64,000 bases of DNA from contig CAVPIK010000022.1 in the NCBI GenBank assembly GCA_963704975.1, positions 18,456 through 82,455 on the forward strand, read 5' to 3'. How positions within the stretch are numbered: position 1 is the stretch's first letter; each line of letters opens with the position of its first letter. The position numbers were made by a program, and so were the translations under genes. Origin of the DNA: JAGNDO01 sp963704975. Its GTDB lineage: Bacteria > Chloroflexota > Anaerolineae > Caldilineales > Caldilineaceae. The notes beneath the pieces are model-generated. The model saw nothing but the letters and a program-made list of their open reading frames with translations. It did not search any database and was not told where the DNA came from. Positions 12,206 through 20,952 of the stretch are shown here, one piece after another.

Positions 12206-12858
12206 ATGTCAGAAGGACGAAAGTACCGCAAACAACCAAGTTGGTGAGTTCCTGGATGCCCTGGCCTCTGGCCAGTCCACCCCAGGCGGCGGAGGGGCCG
12301 CAGCCCTCACCGGCAGCGAGGCCGCGGCCCTGCTCAGTATGGTGATCAACTTCACCGTGGGCAAGAAGAAATACGCCGCGGTGGAAGAGGAATTCCAGGG
12401 CTACCTGATCCGCACGGAGGCCCTGCGGGGCGACCTGCTGGCCCTGGCCGATGCAGACGTGGCGGCCTTCAACGGGGTGATGGCCACCTATGGTCTGCCC
12501 AAGGCCACGGATGAAGAAAAAGCCGCCCGATCAGAGGCCATCCAAGTTGGCGACGAAGGGCGCGGCCAAGGTCCCCATGACCGTGGCCGAGAAGTGCCTG
12601 GCCGTGCTGGAGTTGGTGGCCCCGGTGGGCAGCCAGGGCAACACCAATGTGGTCAGCGATGCCGGGGTGGCCATGTATTTGGGCTTTGCCGCCCTGCAGA
12701 GCGCCGTGATCAATGTCAACATCAACCTAAAATTCATCAAAGACGAAGCCTTCGTGGCCGAATACGTCGCCCGCCGAGATGCGGTGATGACCGCGGCCAA
12801 AGCCGCCTATGCCGCCGGGAAAGCCGCCTGCGAAACCACCTTGGAGATCGCCCTATGA
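12206..12858 (+). CDS. fchA: FTCD_C-family methenyl-THF cyclohydrolase (FchA-like), frameshifted
   Basis: ATG 12206 follows GGAG at 8-base spacing. The intended start is MSEGRKYR, then NNQVGEFLDALASG after a shift in an A-run at about 12231. The family hallmarks are STPGGGGAAALTGSEAAALL and FTVGKKKY. A second shift near 12545 leads to KVPMTVAEKCLAVLELV, QGNTNVVSDAGVAMYLG and AVINVNINLKFIKDE. The family includes formimidoyl-THF cyclodeaminase and the stand-alone cyclohydrolase FchA, which converts methenyl-THF to 10-formyl-THF. The stop overlaps the folD start by 4 bases (ATGA), so the two are translated together. Because the FolD next door appears to have lost its cyclohydrolase residues, the FchA role is the best reading. 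Confidence 0.8.
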
Positions 12859-13712
12859 GCGCCCACCTTTTAGATGGTAAAAGCCTGTCCAAAGAGATCA
12901 AAAGTCGGGTAAAAAATGACGTCGCCGCCTTTACCGAGGCCCACGGCGTGACCCCCACCCTGGCCGTCGTGCTCATCGGCGACGATGGCGGGGCGGCCGG
13001 CTATGCCCGGGCCATTGAGAAAAATTGCGCCAGTGTCAACATGGCCTTCCGGGGCGTGGAATTGGACGCCCAAACCACCCAGGCCCAGGCCGCGGCCGCG
13101 GTCAACGCCCTCAACGATGACCCCACGGTCCACGGCATCATGGTGCTGGAACCGGTCCCCAGCCAGGTGGATCTGGATGTGCTGGTCTTGAGCATCGCCC
13201 CCAGCAAGGACGTTGACGGGGTCAACCCCATCAACGCTGGCCGGTTGAGCGCCCAGCGTCCCCCCTTCTTTGTCCCTGCCACCCCCCTGGGCGGCGTGGC
13301 GTTGATGGAGGCTGCCGGGGTCGACTTCAAAGGCAAGCGGGTGGTCATGCTGGGACGCAGCGACATCGTGGGCAAGCCCATGGCCATGCTCCTGCTGCAT
13401 CGCCACGCCACGGTGACCATTGCCCACAGCCGCACGGTGGATCTGCCCGCCCGCTGCCGAGAGGCGGACATCCTCTGCGTGGCCATTGGCCGCCCGGAGA
13501 TGGTGAAGGCGGACTGGGTCAAGCCCGGCGCGGTGGTGGTGGATTTTGGCACCACCTACACGGATGATGGCCTGAAGGGCGACTGCGACCAAGCCGGCAT
13601 CGCCGAAGTGGCCGGCATGTTGACCCCGGTCCCCGGCGGCACGGGGCCGGTGACCAATGCCATGTTGATGGCGAATGTTCTGGAAGCGGCCAAGTTGGCT
13701 GTTGCTGAGTAG
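12855..13712 (+). CDS. folD: FolD-family methylene-THF dehydrogenase with altered cyclohydrolase site
   Basis: A complete 285-residue FolD-type protein. It aligns with E. coli FolD without gaps around the active site: LIGDDGGAAGYARAIEKNC against the region holding Tyr50 and Lys54. Tyr50 is kept but the catalytic lysine is Ile54. The usual VQLPLP reads VLEPVP, so Gln98 is Leu. The aspartate in SKDVDGVNP is kept, as are the Rossmann motif VVMLGRSDIVGKPMA and TPVPGGTGPVT. Lys and Gln at these sites are needed for the cyclohydrolase half-reaction in characterised enzymes, while the dehydrogenase needs the nucleotide site. The likely outcome is a dehydrogenase-only FolD that hands methenyl-THF to the overlapping FchA-like protein. 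No frameshift is present. Confidence 0.88.
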   Translation: MSAHLLDGKSLSKEIKSRVKNDVAAFTEAHGVTPTLAVVLIGDDGGAAGYARAIEKNCASVNMAFRGVELDAQTTQAQAAAAVNALNDDPTVHGIMVLEPVPSQVDLDVLVLSIAPSKDVDGVNPINAGRLSAQRPPFFVPATPLGGVALMEAAGVDFKGKRVVMLGRSDIVGKPMAMLLLHRHATVTIAHSRTVDLPARCREADILCVAIGRPEMVKADWVKPGAVVVDFGTTYTDDGLKGDCDQAGIAEVAGMLTPVPGGTGPVTNAMLMANVLEAAKLAVAE

Positions 13713-13714
13713 AG

Positions 13715-13800
13715 ACGGGGAAACAAGGAGGCAGGGAGACTGGGTTACCCGCCCCAATCTCCTTGTCTCCCTGTCTCCTCTTCTCCTGGTCTCCCAATCC
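13715..13800. repeat. Octamer-armed hairpin (TCTCCYTG words)
   Basis: The left arm has AGACGGGG/AGGGAGAC words, then the spacer TTACCCGCC. The right arm is TCTCCTTG, TCTCCCTG, TCTCCTCT, TCTCCTGG, TCTCCCAA. It fills the gap between folD and the next gene. Confidence 0.6.
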
Positions 13801-13822
13801 CCCACCAAGATTAAGGTCTGCT

Positions 13823-14386
13823 ATGCGCGGAGTCGTCGTCAAATATAACGTAGAGCGCGGGTTTGGGTTTATCCGCCCGCTGGAAAATGAAAAAGCGAAA
13901 TACCCAAAAGATTTCTTTGTCCACATCAGCGACGTGGAGGGGAAACAACCGCTGATTGTCGGCCAAAATGTGACCTTTGAGGTGCTTGATGCCCGCAAAG
14001 GCCCCCAGGCCGTCAAGGTGCGCCCCGGTCTCAAGGCCAGTTCGCCCACGGCCACGGCGGTGATCGTCGCCATTGTGATTGGCGCACCCGTCATGTTTCT
14101 GGCTTCCACCTTTTTGGGTGCGCCCGGTCTTTGGAGCTATCTGTTTGCCTTGAATTTTACTACCTTCGCCCTCTATGCCTACGATAAAGCTGCCGCCAGC
14201 AAGGGCCAGATGCGGATGCCCGAAAATGTCTTCCACGGGCTGCATCTCCTGGGCGCAACCCCCCTGGCCCTGATCGGACAACTTGTCTTTCGTCACAAGA
14301 CCCGCAAGCAGCCCTTTCAGATGATCTTTTGGATCATTGTGGCTGTGCAGATTGTGGCGATTGCCCTCTATTTTTGGTTGAGATGA
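13823..14386 (+). CDS. Cold-shock domain fused to DUF1294 membrane domain
   Basis: A 187-residue protein. The N-terminal cold-shock-like domain (MRGVVVKYNVERGFGFIRPL, FFVHISDVEG) carries the RNP1-like GFGFI and RNP2-like FFVHIS motifs and would bind single-stranded nucleic acid. The C-terminal half is a DUF1294 region with about four membrane helices and the family block FALYAYDKAAASKGQMRMPE. This fusion is a known but uncharacterised architecture. ATG 13823 was chosen because the upstream part of the frame is repeat DNA. Membrane-tethered RNA binding is inference. Confidence 0.8.
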   Translation: MRGVVVKYNVERGFGFIRPLENEKAKYPKDFFVHISDVEGKQPLIVGQNVTFEVLDARKGPQAVKVRPGLKASSPTATAVIVAIVIGAPVMFLASTFLGAPGLWSYLFALNFTTFALYAYDKAAASKGQMRMPENVFHGLHLLGATPLALIGQLVFRHKTRKQPFQMIFWIIVAVQIVAIALYFWLR

Positions 14387-14472
14387 GATGCGAATTGCGA
14401 GATGCGAGTTAAAAGCTGAAATGCATCCTGGCTCCCGCTCCCACAACTCACAACTCGCACCTCGCATCTCCC
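14386..14472. repeat. Heptamer-armed hairpin (AGATGCG words)
   Basis: The left arm is AGATGCG, AATTGCG, AGATGCG; the right arm is CACAACT, CACAACT, CGCACCT, CGCATCT. The spacer is about 35 bases. Confidence 0.65.
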
Positions 14473-14489
14473 CTGAAAGGAACACCTCT

Positions 14490-16436
14490 ATGGCCGAGCA
14501 ACTGGCCTTATTTATCGACTTTGAAAATGTGGCCATTTGGGCCGACGAACACTTTTTCGATCTGGATCTGACCCGTTTGATGGAATATCTGCAATCCCGC
14601 GGGCCGGTGGTGATCAAGCGGGCCTATGGCGACTGGCGGCGTTTTGGCAAATATCGCAACGACATGCTCAACAACGCCATCGACCTGATCCAGCTTTACA
14701 GCGTGCGGGTGGGCAAAAATCGGGCCGACATCCGCCTGGCCTTGGATGCCTTTGAGGTGGCCATGATCCGGCCTCAGGTCGAGACCATCATCATCATGTC
14801 CGGGGACAGCGACTTTGGTCCCCTGGCCTCCAAGCTGCGGGAATATGGCAAATATGTGCTGGGCATCGGCCCCAGGGAGATCACCCACCCCCTGTTGGTG
14901 CGCTCGTGCGACGAGTTCCTCTATTTGGAAACCGTCATGGGCCAAAATTTGGACGCCATCGACTCCTCGGCGTCCGAGCGGGATCAGGCCCGCAAGTTGT
15001 TGCGCAATGCCCTGGCCGTCTTTGGCCGCAAGGGGGAGTTGCCCGTCTCGGCCAGCCAGCTCAAATCCACCATGCTCTCCATCGACCCGACCTTTAATGA
15101 GGCCAATCTGGGTTTCACCCAGTTTCGGGGTTGGTTGGAAAACACCCGGGATATGGTGCGTCTTTACTTCCGGGGCATGGAAATGTTTGTGGCCCCGGCG
15201 GATTTCAAGGTGCCCGAAGGCTTTGCCGCCATCAGCCACCCGGACGGGCGGGCCTTTGAAGCCGCCGTGGCGCCGCCCCAGACCAGCCTGGCGGATCTCT
15301 ATGCCGGCATCTTCTCCAACGCCGTGGCCGCGGACATGGAAGTGCGCCGGGACGTGCTGCGGGATCTCTATCGGGAGCTGAACGACAAGCCCGGCGAGTG
15401 GGCACCGGGGGATCTCCTGGCCGAATTGCAGGATCGGTACGATTCCCAGGGGCTGGCTCGCAGCAAAACCCTGCTCATGCGCATCTGGCAGATGGGCTTC
15501 TATCAGCGGGCCTATGAGTATTTGGGGCCGCCCTCCTTTAGCACCAAAGTGAAACTGGACCCAGGGATCGACAGCCAATCCGCCTTTATTCATCGGGCCG
15601 AATCCCGCTTTATCTATGCCGTGGTGGAGGCGGGGCTGGAGATCGACAAGGCCGAGTTGGCCGGGCTGTTGCTCCACGACCGCAGCCAGGCCGACTATAT
15701 CCAAGAACTGCTGGACGATCTCGTGCAGCGGGAGCGCGTTGTGGTGACCGAGGGCCGCTATCGCCCGGCTGGCCGCAGCGAGAACCCCCTGTTGGACAAC
15801 CCGGAGTTGACCGACATCGTCCAAGAGATCCGCGAGGTCAAGCTGCCCGACGGGTTGAGCCGGGATCTCTCCCAGGCCAAGGATTTGGCCAAGAACGGCA
15901 TGGCCAAGCGCACGGAAGATTTCAGCGCCTCGGCCAGGGACTACCTCTACGCCTGCCGTCTGCAATGGGATGCCTGCGAACAGGGCGACCCGGAGGCCAG
16001 CCTGGAGGATCTGCGCTGGTACATCGCCTCCTATGCCTCGGTGAAGGCCGGGGAGCTTTCCCAGAGTCTGCACCTCTACGACGAAGCCCGCCAATACTAT
16101 TGGGCCTTCTTCTCTTTGGTCCAAGAGGGCACGCCCCTGTGGGACCGCATGAGGGGGCTGGTCAACCCCATGCTCCACTACTATTGGCGCAACCTGGCCA
16201 GAGAGCTCAACATCGAGGTGCGCTTCACCTCATCGCCCACCAACATCGCCGCGGAGATCGCCGGCCACAGCGACGAGCGGCTGCGGGCCAAGTGGCGGGA
16301 TGTGACCCGCAAGCTGGTCCAGATCAACCCGGACCTGCTCAAGCGGGTCACCAACCAGATCGTCCTCAACTGGGAGGATTCCCCGGATCACATGTCCGTG
16401 GCCACCCAGATCCAGGACATGCTGAAGGAAGAATAG
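14490..16436 (+). CDS. NYN-domain RNase with LOTUS/OST-HTH-like region
   Basis: 648 residues, starting at ATG 14490 after GAAAGG. Residues 1-165 form an NYN (PIN-like) domain: LALFIDFENVA holds the first acid, then RADIRLALDAFEV and the SGDSDFGPLASKLRE block with two catalytic aspartates. A LOTUS/OST-HTH-like helix-turn-helix follows at about 175-245 (KLLRNALAVFGRKGELPVSA, GFTQFRGWLENTRD). A second similar domain lies at about 270-370 (LADLYAGIFSNAVAADMEVR), with a helical C-terminal part. NYN-LOTUS proteins in bacteria are thought to process or degrade RNA. The next gene begins directly at the stop, suggesting coupling, although that protein is a membrane enzyme and the link is unclear. Confidence 0.82.
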   Translation: MAEQLALFIDFENVAIWADEHFFDLDLTRLMEYLQSRGPVVIKRAYGDWRRFGKYRNDMLNNAIDLIQLYSVRVGKNRADIRLALDAFEVAMIRPQVETIIIMSGDSDFGPLASKLREYGKYVLGIGPREITHPLLVRSCDEFLYLETVMGQNLDAIDSSASERDQARKLLRNALAVFGRKGELPVSASQLKSTMLSIDPTFNEANLGFTQFRGWLENTRDMVRLYFRGMEMFVAPADFKVPEGFAAISHPDGRAFEAAVAPPQTSLADLYAGIFSNAVAADMEVRRDVLRDLYRELNDKPGEWAPGDLLAELQDRYDSQGLARSKTLLMRIWQMGFYQRAYEYLGPPSFSTKVKLDPGIDSQSAFIHRAESRFIYAVVEAGLEIDKAELAGLLLHDRSQADYIQELLDDLVQRERVVVTEGRYRPAGRSENPLLDNPELTDIVQEIREVKLPDGLSRDLSQAKDLAKNGMAKRTEDFSASARDYLYACRLQWDACEQGDPEASLEDLRWYIASYASVKAGELSQSLHLYDEARQYYWAFFSLVQEGTPLWDRMRGLVNPMLHYYWRNLARELNIEVRFTSSPTNIAAEIAGHSDERLRAKWRDVTRKLVQINPDLLKRVTNQIVLNWEDSPDHMSVATQIQDMLKEE

Positions 16437-18781
16437 ATGGCCCAGGCAATCACGCCCCGAGATCAGCCCATCCAGCGGGCCAGCGGGCCAACGCGCGGGC
16501 TTGCCCATCTGGGCGCGCTCCTGGGCTATGCCCTGCTCACCGTGTTGATGACCTGGCCCCTGGCCCGCAACCTGACCACGGCCATCCCCGGCGACAGCTT
16601 TGACGGCTGGCAAAACTATTGGAACCAGTGGTGGATCAAGACCGCCCTGGTGGATGGGTCTGCGCACCCCCCTGTTCACGGATCTGCTCTACCATCCCAC
16701 CGGGGTCGGTCTCTATTTTCACACCCTCAACCCGTTCAACGGCCTCACCACCCTGCCCATCCAACTCAGCGCCGGGCTGATCCCCGCCTACAACGCCGTG
16801 GTCCTGATCAGTTGGGTGCTGGGCGGCTACGGCACCTTCCTCCTGGCCCTCTACGTCCTCACTCGCACCCAATCCGCCATTCGCCATTCGCCATTCGCCC
16901 ATTCGTCCGCCTTCATCGCCGGCCTCATCTTCACCTTTTCCCCCTTCCACATGGCCCACCTCCTGGGCCACATGCAGGTGATGAGCCTGGAATGGATCCC
17001 CTTCTACATCCTGGCCCTGATGCAGGCCACGGATCGGGCCAAGTCGGGGCGGGCCTGGGGACGCCACGCCCTCATGGCCGGTCTCTTCCTCACCCTGGTG
17101 GGCCTGTGCGATTGGTATTTTGTGCTCTATTTGTTCCTGTTCACCGGACTGTACTTGGGATTTTCGATTTTGGATTTCCGATTTTGGATTTCCGGTTCGA
17201 GCCAGGATCGCCCACATCCCAATCCAAAATCCAAAATCCTCAATCTAAAATCCCTTCTCCCCGCCATCGTCGCCGGACTGCTCTTCGTCCTCCTCCTCTC
17301 CCCCATGCTGCTGCCCATGATTCGAGAGGCCCGGCAGTTCAGTTTTATGGTGCGCCCTTCGTCGGATCTGTACATTTTGAGCGCCAGTTTGATGGATTTT
17401 CTGGTCCCCAACCGGCTGCACACCCTCTTCCGCCCGGAGAGCTTCACCTGGATCGGCAATCAGCTTGCCCCGGTCAGCGAGCGCACCATCAGCATCGGCT
17501 ACACGGTGATGGCCTTGGCCCTGATCGCCGCGTGGCGAGACCGGCGGCGGTCGGGCTTCTGGCTGATCAGCGCCGGGTTCTTCCTGCTCCTGGCCCTGGG
17601 ACCGGCCATCCACTTGGGCAATATCACCCAAGCCGACATCCCCACCGGGGACGTGCCAGCCAGTTGGACGCCCTATGGGCTGGTCAACCGGCTGATCCCC
17701 TTCATGCGCATCAGCCGCAGCGTCAGCCGCTTCGCCGTCATGGTGCAGTTGAGTTTGGCCGTGGCCGCGGCGATAGGACTTTTCAATTTTCGATTGTGGA
17801 TTTTGGATTTTGGATTAAAAAGTGGCGGGGACGGTACGCTCAATCCAAAATCTAAAATCGAAAATCGAAAATTCTCCCGTACCCTTGCCCTGCCCCTGAT
17901 CGTCATCACCTTTATCCTGGCCGAGTTTTGGGTGGCCCCCTTTCCCGTCAGCCCGCCGGACACGCCGGGCTTTTATGCCCAGTTGGCCCAGGAGCCGGGC
18001 AACGCCGGCGGTGCTGAATCTGCCCATGAACTATGACCGGCCCGGCTATCTGCTCTATCAGACCGTGCATGGCAAACCCTTGACCGTGGCCTACATCAGC
18101 CGGGATGATCCGCGTACGTTGACCGAGCGGGTGCCGGGGCTGCAACATCTGCGCCACTTGGGACCGGACATTTTGACCATCGACCCGGACAAATTGGGCC
18201 AAGTCAGCTTGACCGTTTTGAGCGATTTGGGCGTGGGCTGGGTGGTGTTGGACCGGTACAAGATGCCCGGCGGGCTGGAACGAGAATATACCGAGAGTCT
18301 GGCCGGGGCCATCTTCGCCGAAGTAGCACCGCTATACGAAGATGACCGCATCACCGCCTATGTGGTGCATCCGCCGGAGAATCCGCAACCTTATGTCGCC
18401 TTGGGTGCGCTCAACTGGGGACCGTTGACCGCGGACGGTGACACGCCACCCGCCCGTGCCCTCTTGGACGGCCCGGCCCGGCTGGATCTGCACCATCTGC
18501 CCCCTGGCGCGGAGGTGGAGATCCGCTATCGTACCCTGGCTGATGGGCGCGCTGTCGTCCACACCGAGGGCGGCTTGGAGAGCCAACCCTTGGCCCAACT
18601 GCCCCCCGCTCCTCAAGCCGAGATGATCCTGATTTCATTGCCGGTTGGGACCGGCACGGACGCCCTTCTTTTTCAAGCAGAGCGAGCCAACACCGTATTG
18701 ATCGAGTCTATCCGCCTCGTCTTGCCCACGGGGCTCTCCGTCACTTCCAAACTAAGTTCAAAGAAAGGTGATTTACCATGA
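16437..18781 (+). CDS. GT-C-like polytopic membrane protein, two frameshifts and in-frame repeat insertions
   Basis: The ATG follows the preceding stop without a gap. The start is GYALLTVLMTWPLARNL and DSFDGWQNYWNQWWIK, typical of large multi-pass glycosyltransferase-like proteins of this phylum. A shift near 16660 restores LRTPLFTDLLYHPTGVGLYF. About ten membrane helices follow, then a shift near 18010 and a soluble C-terminal domain (LNLPMNYDRPGYLLYQTVHG to LSSKKGDLP). Total is about 780 residues. Three stretches are translated heptamer repeats: SAIRHSPFAHSS, FSILDFRFWISGSS with NPKSKILNLKS, and LWILDFGLKSGG with NPKSKIENRKFS. The frame stays open through all of them. Substrate unknown; transfer of a lipid-linked sugar is inference. 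Confidence 0.65.
16868..16905. repeat. Heptamer run CCATTCG inside a coding region
   Basis: Four CCATTCG-type words in tandem, coding in frame for SAIRHSPFAHSS between two membrane helices. This is a single arm without the complementary half. Confidence 0.6.
17156..17254. repeat. Heptamer-armed hairpin inside a coding region (GATTTTG words)
   Basis: The left arm is GATTTTC, GATTTTG, GATTTCC, GATTTTG; the right arm is CAATCCA, AAATCCA, AAATCCT, CAATCTA. Both arms and the loop are open in the frame of the membrane protein. Confidence 0.7.
17780..17876. repeat. Second heptamer-armed hairpin inside the same gene
   Basis: The left arm is CAATTTT, CGATTGT, GGATTTT, GGATTTT; the right arm is CAATCCA, AAATCTA, AAATCGA, AAATCGA. 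The words resemble the copy at 17156 but the loop differs, so it is not a simple duplication. Confidence 0.7.
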
Positions 18782-20017
18782 AAGACACACGTCAGACCCA
18801 CTCCCCTCGGCGCACCCGATGGCACGGCATGGGGCTAACCCTGCTTCTGCTCTTGGCCCTGATCGTGGCCGGCTGTGGCGGGGATAATGAAGCCGATGCC
18901 CCCGCATCCGCCGATGCCCCAGCCGCGGCCCCCACGACCGCCGCAGCCGCCCCTGCCCCCGCTCAGGCCCAGGCCGATCCAACCGCCACATCCGCACCGG
19001 CGAAAGAGGCTGTCCAGGATGCCCCCGTCGCGCCCAGTTCGGGCGAGGTATTGCCTGCGGGCAAAGTGCTCAACTCCTTCCGAGCCACCAGCGAGTCGGT
19101 CTTCTCCACCACCTATGCCGATGGCACAGTGGATGAGCAAAAATCCAGCTTCATTTCGGCCTTTGTACGCACGGAAGGCCCCTTCGGCTTTGACGAAAGC
19201 TTTGAGATGGCGACCGAGGATAGTGCCCATGCAGGCGCCGATCACAGCCGCCGATCTAGAGAAGATGGTCATCATCTCTGTGGGCGAGAACACGGCCATG
19301 CAGATGATGGGCGAACAGTGGGCTGTATCCGCCCGGGACGTGGACCAAGCCAGCCCCTCTTTTGAGATGTTCTCCGGCCTGCCCGGGGAGATGGGTGACA
19401 CCTTGCGCGACGCCAAAAAGATCGGCGACGAAACCTTGAACGGCATCAAAACCACCCACTATCGGATCGAGGACAAGACCATCTTCGAGGCCATGCTGGG
19501 CACGATGATGGACGAGAGCGAGGGCAAATTGGTCCAGCTTGGCTACGATATATGGGTGGCCAAGGAGGGTGGCTTTGCCGTCAAATACCAATTTACGATC
19601 GAGGTCGAGGATGCAAAAGTTATGGACGACAGCGGGCAAGAGGTCGTGGCCCCCAAGATGCTGATGTCCTCGAGCTACGAGCTAACCGAGATCAACACAC
19701 CCATCACCATCGAGTGGCCGGCAGACGCCCCGGAGCCGGGCCAGATCGACATGCCCGGCTTTGATCCCGGCCAGTTCCCCATCCCCCCCCAGAGCAAGGT
19801 TGAGGCCAGCATGTTCGGCATCACCAACCTGACCAGCACCCTCAGCCCAGACGAAGTCATCGCCTTCTATACTGAGACAATGGAAGGGATGGGTTGGACC
19901 GTGGAGGGTATGGGCGGTTTCTACAACTGGAGCAAGGGGGAGTTGACCCTCTCCATGGTGATCGGCCCGGATGAGGAGGCTGGCGGAACACGGATCACGT
20001 TGATGCCAGGACAATAG
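18778..20017 (+). CDS. Exported lipoprotein, LppX/LolA-like C-terminal region, frameshifted
   Basis: The start overlaps the previous stop (ATGA). The signal is LTLLLLLALIVAGC with the lipobox cysteine, then a long Ala/Pro linker. The mature part (VLNSFRATSESVFSTTYADG, GIKTTHYRIEDKTIFE, LGYDIWVAKEGGFAVKYQFT) reads like the LppX/LolA-like fold used by surface lipoproteins that carry lipids. One shift near 19230 joins the halves. The C-terminal 90 residues (SKVEASMFGITNLTSTLSPD, MGWTVEGMGGFYNWSKG) form a separate small domain. Context suggests an envelope role together with the upstream membrane protein. No ligand can be named. Confidence 0.65.
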
Positions 20018-20026
20018 GCGTCATCG

Positions 20027-20084
20027 GTACAACAAAAAAGGGGTGGGGCACGAATATTCGTGCCCCACCCCTTTTTTGTTGTAC
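20027..20084. terminator. Perfect 29-bp palindrome, bidirectional terminator
   Basis: GTACAACAAAAAAGGGG to its exact complement, with no unpaired centre (CGAATATTCG in the middle). The GC-rich stem is flanked by A6 and T6 tracts, so it works as an intrinsic terminator in either direction for the convergent genes at 18.8-20.0 and 20.1-20.9 kb. Confidence 0.85.
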
Positions 20085-20095
20085 AAATTTATCTA

Positions 20096-20946
20096 TCAAT
20101 CAATGGCCCGCCACGACCCAAATCGCCCCAAAATGGCCTGGGCCTTGTTTCGCCGCACTTGCAGCGAAGGGATCCGGGCAGGGCCAAGCACCGGTGAGTC
20201 TGGTGCAGCAGGGCCGGGGTGTCGCTGGTCAGGTGCAGACGGGCGGTGGTCGGGGTGGCGTCCCCCTCGGCCAGCCGGGCCACAATGGCTTCCAAGGCGG
20301 CGATCAGGGTGTCGTAGGCGGCTGCCGTGATGTTGGTGGCCTGCTCGCCAAAGCGCAGGCGCACCACCTGTTCGGCCCGCCCAGGCCAGGCCAGGGTATA
20401 GCTGCCGTGGCTGTGGCCCAAGTTGGCCGGGTTGCTGGCGGCCACAAAGAGCAAGATGGGGGATTCGGGCGCCTGGCCGGGCAGGGGCGACATCTCGTGG
20501 GGGCGCATTTCGGTCTTGGGCTGGGAAGCCCCCAGCACGATCTTTCCGCTGACCGACGGTCGAAAGTTGAGGGGAACCGCAGCCGAGTCCGGCAAGGGTT
20601 CGGTGGGTTGGGTCGGTTTTTGGATCGAAGAAGGGGGTGGTTGGGCCGGGACAAACTGCGCGCCACTGGGCATTATCGGCGCTGAGGAAAGGGGGGGCAG
20701 CGGGGGAAGGTTTGCCTCTTCGGCCACGGCACGGGCCACCCCCAGCCGTCCCCGATCCGTCACCGGTCCCACGCTGGGCAGCAGACCTGTCACCTGCAAG
20801 CGCCGCCACAACTGGCTGCGCTGATCCGGGCTGAGGGCGGCAATGTCGTCCACCAAGGCGTCAAGCCAATCCGCCACAGAGGCAGAGCCTGTGGGCGGTG
20901 TGGGCAGGGGTGACGTGGCGGGATCGGCGGATGATGGCATGGGCAC
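20096..20946 (-). CDS. RNase-H-like-fold protein with degraded catalytic site, C-terminus frameshifted
   Basis: The N-terminal 45 residues resemble a small helical domain (VADWLDALVDDIAALSPDQR), followed by a Pro-rich linker. Residues 150-260 look like the RNase H / RVT_3 fold: ILLFVAASNPANLGHSHGSY, ATNITAAAYDTLIAALEAIV and LHLTSDTPALLHQ. The first catalytic Asp (V-A-A-S instead of D-x-S/G) and the Glu (AAY instead of AEY) are replaced; the third Asp is kept. A shift near 20205 gives a better ending (RRNKAQAILGRFGSWRAID, stop 20096); without it the frame stops at 20089. The start is 7 bases past the likely stop of the MBL gene upstream, so the two form an operon. Probably a non-catalytic binding module. 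Confidence 0.55.
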
Positions 20947-20952
20947 GATGGC

